From contig NZ_RRZK01000018.1 in assembly GCF_004348895.1 (NCBI RefSeq), positions 18,604 to 82,603 on the forward strand: a stretch of DNA of 64,000 nt, written 5' to 3'. Position 1 is the first letter of the stretch, and each line of letters starts with the position of its first letter. The notes beneath the pieces were generated by a model that was not told where the DNA came from, searched no databases, and was given only the letters and a program-made list of their open reading frames with translations. The translations under genes were made by a program, and so were the position numbers. Shown piece after piece: positions 43,932 through 51,029 of this stretch. Origin of the DNA: Pseudomonas vancouverensis. GTDB taxonomy: Bacteria > Pseudomonadota > Gammaproteobacteria > Pseudomonadales > Pseudomonadaceae.

Positions 43932-45062
43932 CTACTTGAAACGCCCCGCTGCCCCCAGCCAGCCGGGCGCGTCTTTCTGCAGCCATTGAGTGGCTGCGGA
44001 GTCATGTTTGATGCGGCTATCCAGAAACGCCACAGCGATGGCCTGAATCGCGGCAACCTGTTTGGGGTCCGGAGCAGGTTCGCCCGTCGGGCCATGGAAA
44101 CCGCCGGCGGATTTTGCGCCGTGCTTGTGTCCTTTACCTTTGGAGGCACTGCCCGATGCATCGTCGCCCTTGTCTGCCTTTTTCATCGGCCGGTGGAGCA
44201 AATCGGTACCGGACAAGGTCTTGTGCGTCGCGTTGTCCAACTCCAGCTGAATGCTGCCAGCCTCCTTCACCGACTCGCCCAGCATTTGTCGCTGACGGTA
44301 GGAACTGACCCAGTTGAACGGATCTTCATCAGCCTCACCGGTCACTGACAACACCGGCACCGAGATCCGGGCGAAGGTTTCTCTCCGGGCGCCGGCCTCC
44401 ACATAAGGACTGAGCAGCAACAGGGCTTCAGGCTCAATCACGACGCCCGACACAACGTCAGGCTCCAGTGCCCCGGCCAGTGCCTCAGCGGTCTGCGCCC
44501 CGACATCAAAGCCGGCCACCACGACCTGGTTCCAGTCGATGGCCGCCAGTTGCGCGTCTCCTTTGGCGGCCCGTGTCCGAACTTCGGTCAGGACTGCCTG
44601 CAATGTCGACAGCCTGTCGCGCAAGGCAGCGGCGCTGTAGTCACTACTGGCCAAGCCACGGAAGTCGCCATCCAGTGCCTGCCTCGATGAGAAGATCGAC
44701 TGATCGTAGGCGTGCCCTTGAACTGACAGCACCGCATAACCCGCTTGTGCCCAGGCCTTGCGCCACACCATTCCTCCCGAGGAAGACTCCCCAAGGCCCG
44801 GCAAGTAAATAATCAGCGGCAAGCGCGCATGAGTTGCGGGCGCCAGCCACGTCACACCCACCGCTTGCTGATCGAGTTGCCATGTGGCGTCCCAGCCGGC
44901 GGTTTCGTTGTGAGTCGGTTGATAGGCGGTGGCCAGACGTTCATTGACCCGCTCGGTAAACTTGATCCGCGGGTCTGGCGGATCGCCTGCACAACCCGAG
45001 ATCAATCCCAGACTGCCCACCATGGCAGCCACCGCCAGCCAGTAGCGAAGTTGATGACGCAT
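43932..45062 (-). CDS. Alpha/beta-hydrolase fold lipoprotein with Asp in the nucleophile elbow
   Basis: 376 residues. A lipoprotein signal peptide ends in the lipobox LISGC with Cys24. The hydrolase core shows LIIYLPGLGESSSGG (oxyanion area) and VVVAGFDVGAQTAEAL, where the usual GxSxG serine is Asp186; a candidate acid is Asp245 or Asp247 (TGEADEDPF), and His280 is a possible base. An inserted low-complexity stretch (~293-325, rich in Lys, Gly and His) follows. Aspartate nucleophiles occur in haloalkane dehalogenases and epoxide hydrolases, but the rest does not match them closely. The start at 45062 gives the clean signal peptide. Confidence 0.82.
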   Translation of the reverse strand: MRHQLRYWLAVAAMVGSLGLISGCAGDPPDPRIKFTERVNERLATAYQPTHNETAGWDATWQLDQQAVGVTWLAPATHARLPLIIYLPGLGESSSGGMVWRKAWAQAGYAVLSVQGHAYDQSIFSSRQALDGDFRGLASSDYSAAALRDRLSTLQAVLTEVRTRAAKGDAQLAAIDWNQVVVAGFDVGAQTAEALAGALEPDVVSGVVIEPEALLLLSPYVEAGARRETFARISVPVLSVTGEADEDPFNWVSSYRQRQMLGESVKEAGSIQLELDNATHKTLSGTDLLHRPMKKADKGDDASGSASKGKGHKHGAKSAGGFHGPTGEPAPDPKQVAAIQAIAVAFLDSRIKHDSAATQWLQKDAPGWLGAAGRFK

Positions 45063-45300
45063 TAGGTTCGCCCGCTCGTTCAGATCAAGATGGCAGGCAG
45101 CGTAACCGTCCCGCTGGGAAAATGCGGCATGAGGACAGGTAAATAATGGGTAAAGGGTGCGTGCATCAAAACCCCGCGACAGCGGGACTGTTGTGAATGC
45201 CCCGGGCACTGATCGAGCTGCGACTTCTACACATTGCGCTCGCTGAAATCCCAGGCTATCCGTCAGTTAAATGTTCGAAGCACTTCGCGGTGACCAAGCA

Positions 45301-45930
45301 TCATTGCAGCCCTTCGACCTTGAGTGCGTTTTGAACGGCTGGCCGTTGACGCACCCGAGCGTACCAGGCCTGGAGATTTTCAAGGCCGTCGAAATGAATC
45401 CCGGCCTTGTAGTAAGACTTCAACCAATCCGCCTGCCCCCAGCCGGTCAGCGCAAACAGGTAGGCATCAGCGACAGTGAACGTATCACCGAGCACAAACT
45501 GCCGGCCGGCCAACTGTTTATCGATCCACTCATAACGGGCCTCCAGCTTGGGCTTGGCGGTGTCCACATACCTGCCGGCCAATCCGGCGTACAGCAACGG
45601 GATGAAGCCCTTGTGGATTTCCGACGTCAAAAAGCCCAGCCATTCTTGCAGGCGATATCGCTCCAAACTCCCATTGGGTGGTGCCAATTTCATTTCGGGT
45701 TTCAGGTCAGCGAGAAACTGCACGATCGCCGAGCCCTCTCGAAGCCTGGTTCCGTCAGCCAATTCGAGAACCGGTACATAACCGAGAGGATTGATACCGT
45801 AGTAGTCCTCACCACCCTCCAGGGTGTGCGAACGGTGATCGACTTTAAGCAGCGTTACATCAAGACCCAGTTCATTTATCACAATATGCGGTGAAAGCGA
45901 GCAGCTGCCGGGGATGTAGTAGAGCTTCAC
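45301..45930 (-). CDS. Glutathione S-transferase family protein
   Basis: 209 residues from a GTG start at 45930 (AGGAG eight bases upstream). KLYYIPGSCSLSPHIVINELGL is the thioredoxin-like N-domain of beta-class GSTs; the cysteine in GSCS is the probable catalytic residue. NPLGYVPVLELADGTRLREGSAIVQFLADL completes it, and an all-helical C-domain follows (FVLGDTFTVADAYLFALTGW). The longer ATG start at 45957 would put the ribosome site inside the gene. It is divergent from an HxlR gene. Confidence 0.9.
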   Translation of the reverse strand: MKLYYIPGSCSLSPHIVINELGLDVTLLKVDHRSHTLEGGEDYYGINPLGYVPVLELADGTRLREGSAIVQFLADLKPEMKLAPPNGSLERYRLQEWLGFLTSEIHKGFIPLLYAGLAGRYVDTAKPKLEARYEWIDKQLAGRQFVLGDTFTVADAYLFALTGWGQADWLKSYYKAGIHFDGLENLQAWYARVRQRPAVQNALKVEGLQ

Positions 45931-46036
45931 AAGCGGTCTCCTGTTTGGTCTGGTCATCACCTTCATCCAGAAAGTGATGAATGACCATCTTAGGGACATG
46001 GTATATAAATGGAAGAAGGCACTTTTTTATCATCTA

Positions 46037-46053
46037 GGTACATAAAATATACC
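46037..46053. promoter_or_regulatory. Putative HxlR operator (GGTA-N9-TACC)
   Basis: GGTACATAAAATATACC, flanked by TA on each side, is a 17-base inverted repeat 23 bases before the HxlR start, in the divergent gap with the GST gene. The same GGTA-N9-TACC spacing occurs beside the other HxlR gene at 26431. Confidence 0.55.
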
Positions 46054-46075
46054 TATGTAGGCCTACGGAGACTCC

Positions 46076-46456
46076 ATGAAAAAGAACGTGACAGGATGCT
46101 CGGTGGAGGAAGCCATGCGCCTGCTGGGTGGCCGCTGGCGCCTCCTGCTGGTGTCCTATCTGCTCGATGGGCCCAAACGCTTTAATGAGTTGCGACGCGA
46201 TATCCCGGGTATCTCGCAGCGTATGCTTACACTTGATCTGCGGGCGCTTGAGGAAGTCGGCCTGGTGAAGCGCACCGTATACCCGACAGTTCCCGTCAAA
46301 GTGGAGTACGAGCTGACCGAAGACGGTAACAGGCTGAGACCCGTTGTCAGCGTCATGAAGGACTTTGGTTTGTGGCTCAAGCAGAGCGGGAAAACGCCCA
46401 TGCCTGCGGATTCGCATGCTTCTGCCAGTCAGAAAACGCTCCATCCTGCGGGTTGA
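46076..46456 (+). CDS. HxlR family transcriptional regulator
   Basis: 126 residues: MRLLGGRWRLLLVSYLLDGPKRFNELRRDIPGISQRMLTLDLRALEEVGLVKR is the HxlR winged helix, followed by PVKVEYELTEDGNRLRPVVSVMKDFG. Family homology ends around residue 110. The last ~16 residues (after KQSGKTPM) lie antisense to a short-chain dehydrogenase remnant, so the C-terminus was probably created by a rearrangement. GGAG precedes the ATG. Divergent from GST, its likely target. Confidence 0.88.
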   Translation: MKKNVTGCSVEEAMRLLGGRWRLLLVSYLLDGPKRFNELRRDIPGISQRMLTLDLRALEEVGLVKRTVYPTVPVKVEYELTEDGNRLRPVVSVMKDFGLWLKQSGKTPMPADSHASASQKTLHPAG

Positions 46457-46574
46457 TATCGGTGTTGATAGAACCGGCCTGAATGACATTGACCGTAATG
46501 CACCGGGGGCTCAACTCCCGCGCTACAACGTCCAGTCGCCGCCGCATGTGGATGACTTGGCTCAAGTTCGTCAT
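46377..46574 (-). pseudogene. Short-chain dehydrogenase remnant
   Basis: The minus frame has a 41-residue stretch (46532-46410) reading DVVARELSPRCITVNVIQAG and then SINTDINPQDGAFSDWQKHA, which matches the region after the SDR catalytic tyrosine-lysine (family form: ARELGPRGITVNVVQPGSIDTDMNP). Neither the nucleotide-binding half nor the C-terminus is present. Its left part overlaps the 3' end of the HxlR gene on the other strand. I read it as the fossil of an SDR formerly next to the HxlR gene. Confidence 0.6.
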
Positions 46575-46645
46575 TACAGGTCATGCCGCCATTCACCGGG
46601 AGACGGCAGGCTGCATGCTGACAATGGGTCAGTCAGCCAAACCAT

Positions 46646-49129
46646 TTATGCCGCATCCCTGGACACCATCCCCTCCCACGCCTCCACTACATCAGCCGGC
46701 GAAAAGTCCACCACCGGCCGCTGACGAACCACGGCCACGACCACGGGCTTGAGATAAAAATTGGCCATCGCGCGGCGTTGGTCTTTCGCAGCAAATATCA
46801 CTTCGAGGCTTTTTTGCGTCAGCGCCTTGTCCAGGTTGGCGTTGACGCTGTCGATCTCTTCCTTGGCAAGCATGAACGCAATGGCCAGATACTCCAGCTG
46901 AGCCTGGATGATGCCAATGATCAGCACTCGGTCTTCCTGGACCAGTTTACCCATCAACCTGGTGGAGACCGCGGTGGCAACGATACCACCAATAATGCCG
47001 CCTGCTGTACGACCCACCATGGCGCCGATTGGCCCTAGCGGCGCAGCGAGAATCCCGCCAGCGATAGAACCCACGGCACCACCGGCTACACCTGATGACG
47101 CAACAGCAAGGTTCTTTGCAAATTGCGCTTTGGAGATGCGCCCGCGGGCCAGCTTGACGAGGTCTGGTCCGGTCGTGACGGCAATCACCGCGATGGAGCT
47201 GATCAGCGTGCCCCGCAGGGCTTTATTCAAGCCACTCTTGCTCACACCCATACCTTGAGCCAACAACCCACGCGTGCTCGGCGCCAGACTCGTCACATCA
47301 ATCAGGGTCAACGAGCGCTGGATAAACTGAACGCGGTGCAGTTGCTGCGCCGCAACATACACCGTCAGGCTGCGGCCAAAACTCTTTCCTGCCTGGATAG
47401 ACGCCACCTGCAGCGCCTGACGGCGGTCCTGGGTCTTCAAATAGAACAACGTGGCGCTGACCCCGAAGCTGATACCACCCGCCACTGCCCCGACCACAAC
47501 ACCCTCGGTGATGTCATAGGCAATGGACTCGAAAGTACCGAACTTGGTGATACTGCGCGCCTGGCTATACGTCAGGTGACCTTTGCGGATCAACTTGACC
47601 GCGTCTTGGGGATCAGTGACGCCGCGGACTTTGCCCTCGCTGATCTTTCGCTGGAGCGTGCGTACGGCATCGACGTACTGATCTTTAGGCACCTCGATCT
47701 GCATGGGACGCCCCTGCGGGTCGAAATACTTATAATCGCCCTGCTGTCCGTTGAACGCAGCTCCGACACTCCGGGCGCCAGTCGCGCAATATTTCGTCTG
47801 GATCATTTGCCCTTGAACCAGCCGGTCAGCGCCATTTTTGGCGTTGTTGTCGCCAAGAATCTCTGCGTTACGTCCCATCACGCGGTCAACCCGATGGTTG
47901 GCCTTCTCGGCGGCAAATCCATGACCTTGCCCGCCGGCGGCGAACAGCTTGTGATTCGTGTCCCAGGCACTTCCAGCGGCCATTAGGACAAAGCCATTGG
48001 CGGCTGCGTCGGACAAGAACTCCTCTTGCGGCTTGTCACGTACGGTCAGGCAAACCTGTTCGGTTTCAGCACAGATGGTGGAGCAGAACCACTCTGCATC
48101 ATTCGCACTGCTGCGAACTTCAGCAAGCCCACACGCGGTGCAACAGCTGATACGTCGCGATAAGGCAAAGGCACACCAAAAGCGCCCGTCACGAAAATCC
48201 TGAAACTGACCGAAGCTCATTTGCCGCTCTATGAAGTCTTGGGCGGCGGCACCTTCAAACCCGAACGCGCTGCGCACGATCGCACCGAGTGTCTCGGAGC
48301 GATGACGAACTTGCTTGAGCAGCACGCCATGCAGAGCTTTATAGCGATTGCGGTACCAGTTTTCGGCAAATACCCAGCGCTGCCCCGCCACTTCCAGTTC
48401 ACGCAAGGTTCCCCCGGCGATCAAATGAGAAAGGTGCCCGTTGAAAAGGGTCTCGACCTCCTCGCCATCAAGCAGGCTGTCAGCATCCAGGTCTTTGAGT
48501 GTCTGGCTGATATTGAGTGAGGCCCGCACATTCAGTGCTTCAGCAATGCGCGATTCCAGCTCGGTGCGCGCATAGTCCTGGCTAATGGAATAGAGCTGCA
48601 CGAGTAACGCAACGCCCCAGTAGGCGTAGGCTGCCACTGCGGCGGCAGGCCAGCGCAGCATCTCAAAAAATCCCGGCACCGCTGCGCTGACCAGTAACAG
48701 CGCGAAAGCCCCGTGTACACATCGATGGAACTCCTGGTCCTTCTTCAGCAACCACTCCTGCGCCAGGTTGTTCACAAGACTGTGTTTGCTCCTGCCATGG
48801 ACGACCAGCATGACTGCGAACAGCACGGCAGGCAGTGCAAACTTCAGGCTCGCAAAAGTCCCGGGATAATAATCAGGGTGCCATCCCAGGACCGCCCAAC
48901 AGAACGTTAGCGCGAACATTGCGGCCGTGGTCAGCCACGCTGCAAAGGAACGAAGCTTGAGCCGTTTACCAACGGCTTCCATGGCCATGCCATAGCCGGC
49001 AGGCAGACCCAGCGCCACCAACCCGGCCAAACCAAGGGTGAACTGGAGGGCTACGCCAATGAAACGAAGCAGCTTGGCCAATAATGCCAGTGCGATGAGG
49101 ACAACGATGATACCGACAATAACCCCCAT
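46646..49129 (-). CDS. Uncharacterised 827-residue multi-domain membrane protein with possible PD-(D/E)XK-like motif
   Basis: I do not recognise a named family. Residues 1-44 and segments near 66-82, 95-111, 139-156 and 163-181 are hydrophobic, so the N-terminus is probably membrane-embedded. Residues 185-320 are mostly helical. Residues 329-360 hold six cysteines (C329, C330, C333, C349, C353, C360), like a zinc ribbon. Residues 400-448 carry a dense polar motif: GHGFAAEKANHRVDR, then GDNNAKNGADRLVQG and IQTKYC. Glu408, Asp435 and Gln444-x-Lys446 would fit a PD-(D/E)XK nuclease core. Two hydrophobic stretches (541-563, 643-655) and a glycine-rich one (678-722) follow. AGGATGAACGCTG precedes the ATG. 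A terminator separates it from the upstream hyuB gene. Confidence 0.85.
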   Translation of the reverse strand: MGVIVGIIVVLIALALLAKLLRFIGVALQFTLGLAGLVALGLPAGYGMAMEAVGKRLKLRSFAAWLTTAAMFALTFCWAVLGWHPDYYPGTFASLKFALPAVLFAVMLVVHGRSKHSLVNNLAQEWLLKKDQEFHRCVHGAFALLLVSAAVPGFFEMLRWPAAAVAAYAYWGVALLVQLYSISQDYARTELESRIAEALNVRASLNISQTLKDLDADSLLDGEEVETLFNGHLSHLIAGGTLRELEVAGQRWVFAENWYRNRYKALHGVLLKQVRHRSETLGAIVRSAFGFEGAAAQDFIERQMSFGQFQDFRDGRFWCAFALSRRISCCTACGLAEVRSSANDAEWFCSTICAETEQVCLTVRDKPQEEFLSDAAANGFVLMAAGSAWDTNHKLFAAGGQGHGFAAEKANHRVDRVMGRNAEILGDNNAKNGADRLVQGQMIQTKYCATGARSVGAAFNGQQGDYKYFDPQGRPMQIEVPKDQYVDAVRTLQRKISEGKVRGVTDPQDAVKLIRKGHLTYSQARSITKFGTFESIAYDITEGVVVGAVAGGISFGVSATLFYLKTQDRRQALQVASIQAGKSFGRSLTVYVAAQQLHRVQFIQRSLTLIDVTSLAPSTRGLLAQGMGVSKSGLNKALRGTLISSIAVIAVTTGPDLVKLARGRISKAQFAKNLAVASSGVAGGAVGSIAGGILAAPLGPIGAMVGRTAGGIIGGIVATAVSTRLMGKLVQEDRVLIIGIIQAQLEYLAIAFMLAKEEIDSVNANLDKALTQKSLEVIFAAKDQRRAMANFYLKPVVVAVVRQRPVVDFSPADVVEAWEGMVSRDAA

Positions 49130-49265
49130 CAGCGTTCATCCTGCAGCACGAGAAAAACGATAGGGAGCCGCGATCTTCCTGGTAATGGCATAACGCCCTC
49201 GATCAACATCCATGAGGGCGCGATTGATATCATATGGACATCATTTCGACCAGTACCCAATCAGT

Positions 49266-49317
49266 TCAAAAAAGGTCCCGAGCGCTACGCTCGAAGCCGC
49301 GCCTTTCATGGCGCGGC
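49266..49317 (-). terminator. Tandem-hairpin terminator after hyuB
   Basis: Reading the minus strand, GCCGCGCC (loop ATGAAA) GGCGCGGC at 49317-49296 is a perfect 8-pair stem; it is followed by CGAGCG (loop TAG) CGCTCG at 49293-49279, then GGACC and a run of six Ts (49273-49268). It lies 24 bases after the hyuB stop and ends the hyu transcript. Confidence 0.7.
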
Positions 49318-49340
49318 CTCCCCACACCGAGTGATCCGCT

Positions 49341-51029
49341 TTACTCTGCCGCCAATGCCATTTGCTCAGGGTAGAAACGACGGGCTTGCTCAAGGCTGAT
49401 GTACTGGTTCCGGATGTCCTGTTTGATCGCCTCAAGACAGCGGGATTTGGCCGCCCCCCATCCACCGCCGTGGGCAGTGACCAGACGCAGCAAGTCACCT
49501 CTTTCAAGGACAACGCGATTGGCCCGACTGAAGCGTTCGGTGCGCCCGTCGCCGCGCGTCACCTCGGCAAAATTGCACGAGCCCTCATGGCCTTGATCAA
49601 CCCCCCATGGCGCGGTGATCCCGCGGCCGAAGAAGGTCGATACCCAGGCCCTGGGCGACAGGATCCGGTAATCGAGCACCACGCCCCGGCCGCCCTGGTG
49701 ACGCCCGGCACCGCCATCCTGCTGGTGAAAACCGTAGCGCTCCACCAGCACCTCGTAGCAGCGCTCGGTCAGTTCGACCGGGATGTTGCTGGTTTCACCG
49801 TTGCCGACACAAAACTGGCCGCTCTCGCCGTCCTTGTCGTGGCCGGCGCCCCAGCCGCCCACCAATGGCTGGACGAGCAGGTATTCATCGTTGGTTTCCG
49901 AATGACGGCCGTTCAATACCATGGAGCAGACGGAGCCCAGTTGCCCGGCAATCAGGCGATCCGGAAGCGCCTGGGCCAGCGCCCGCCGCACCACATCCGC
50001 CGCCGTGACCATGGATTCAAAATAAGCAGACACCGGGGCCGGACGTTGGGCCGTGCAGATGGTGCCGGGCGGGCAAATCACTTCAATGGGGCGAAAGCAC
50101 CCGGCGTTCGCGGCAATGCCTGGACGAACGACGCCCATGAACACTTCACGAACGGCCGACTGCAAACCGCACAAGGTGTTGTTGATCGGCCCCGGGGCTT
50201 GCAGGCTGGAGCCGGTGAAGTCGGCGACGAAGCGGCCTTCAGCGATCTCGACTTTGACTTTCACCGTGAACGGTCCGTTGCCCAGGCCGTCTTCGTCGAT
50301 GACGTCCTCGGCGTAGAAAGTGCCTTTGGGCAAGTGCTCAAAGGCTGCACGGGTCATGGCTTCACCGTGCTCGAGCAGGCGCTCGATGGCATCGAGGGTG
50401 GTGGCTTCACCGTACTTGGCCACGATCGACAGCAGGCGACGCTCGCCTACCCGCAGCGCTGCAGCACAGGCATGCAGATCACCCAGGGTCATGTCCGGCA
50501 AACGCACGTTGGCGGCAATCATGTCCACCACGGCTTGATTGATCCGCCCGCGGTCATAAATGCGCACGGTCGGGAACTGCAAACCTTCCTGGTAGATTTC
50601 CTGGGCATCGGAACTGAAACTGCCGGGATCCTTGCCCCCCACTTCGGTCCAGTGCGCCTTGTTGGCGGTCCAGCCGATCAACCGGCCCTCGTGGAATACC
50701 GGCATGATCATCGATACATCCGACAGGTGCGTGCCGCCACCGCCGTAGGGGTCGTTGGTGATGAACATGTCGCCCGGCAGGATGTCGTCCAGCGGGAATT
50801 TATCCATCACGCTGCGCACCGCGCCATCGAGGGTGCCGATAAAACCGGGAATGCCGTTGCCCTGGGAAATCAGCTGCCCGTCGGCATCCGTCAGACCGAT
50901 CCCGTAGTCCAGCGCCTCATAGATGATCGGGCTCATGCTCGTGCGTTTCAGCGCAATGAACATCTCCTCGCCAATCGCCACCAAAGCGCTCTTGATGATT
51001 TCGTAAGTAAACGGATTGGCCTTGTTCAT
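49341..51029 (-). CDS. Hydantoinase B / oxoprolinase family subunit
   Basis: 562 residues of the HyuB family: NPFTYEIIKSALVAIGEEMFIALKRTSMSP at the start, DMFITNDPYGGGGTHLSDVSM, the glycine-rich FTGSSLQAPGPINN and GGWGAGHDKDGESGQF. It partners HyuA in ATP-dependent opening of 5-oxoproline, N-methylhydantoin or similar rings. The ATG is preceded by AGGAGG and overlaps the hyuA stop (GCATGA). The substrate cannot be settled from sequence. Confidence 0.9.
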   Translation of the reverse strand: MNKANPFTYEIIKSALVAIGEEMFIALKRTSMSPIIYEALDYGIGLTDADGQLISQGNGIPGFIGTLDGAVRSVMDKFPLDDILPGDMFITNDPYGGGGTHLSDVSMIMPVFHEGRLIGWTANKAHWTEVGGKDPGSFSSDAQEIYQEGLQFPTVRIYDRGRINQAVVDMIAANVRLPDMTLGDLHACAAALRVGERRLLSIVAKYGEATTLDAIERLLEHGEAMTRAAFEHLPKGTFYAEDVIDEDGLGNGPFTVKVKVEIAEGRFVADFTGSSLQAPGPINNTLCGLQSAVREVFMGVVRPGIAANAGCFRPIEVICPPGTICTAQRPAPVSAYFESMVTAADVVRRALAQALPDRLIAGQLGSVCSMVLNGRHSETNDEYLLVQPLVGGWGAGHDKDGESGQFCVGNGETSNIPVELTERCYEVLVERYGFHQQDGGAGRHQGGRGVVLDYRILSPRAWVSTFFGRGITAPWGVDQGHEGSCNFAEVTRGDGRTERFSRANRVVLERGDLLRLVTAHGGGWGAAKSRCLEAIKQDIRNQYISLEQARRFYPEQMALAAE

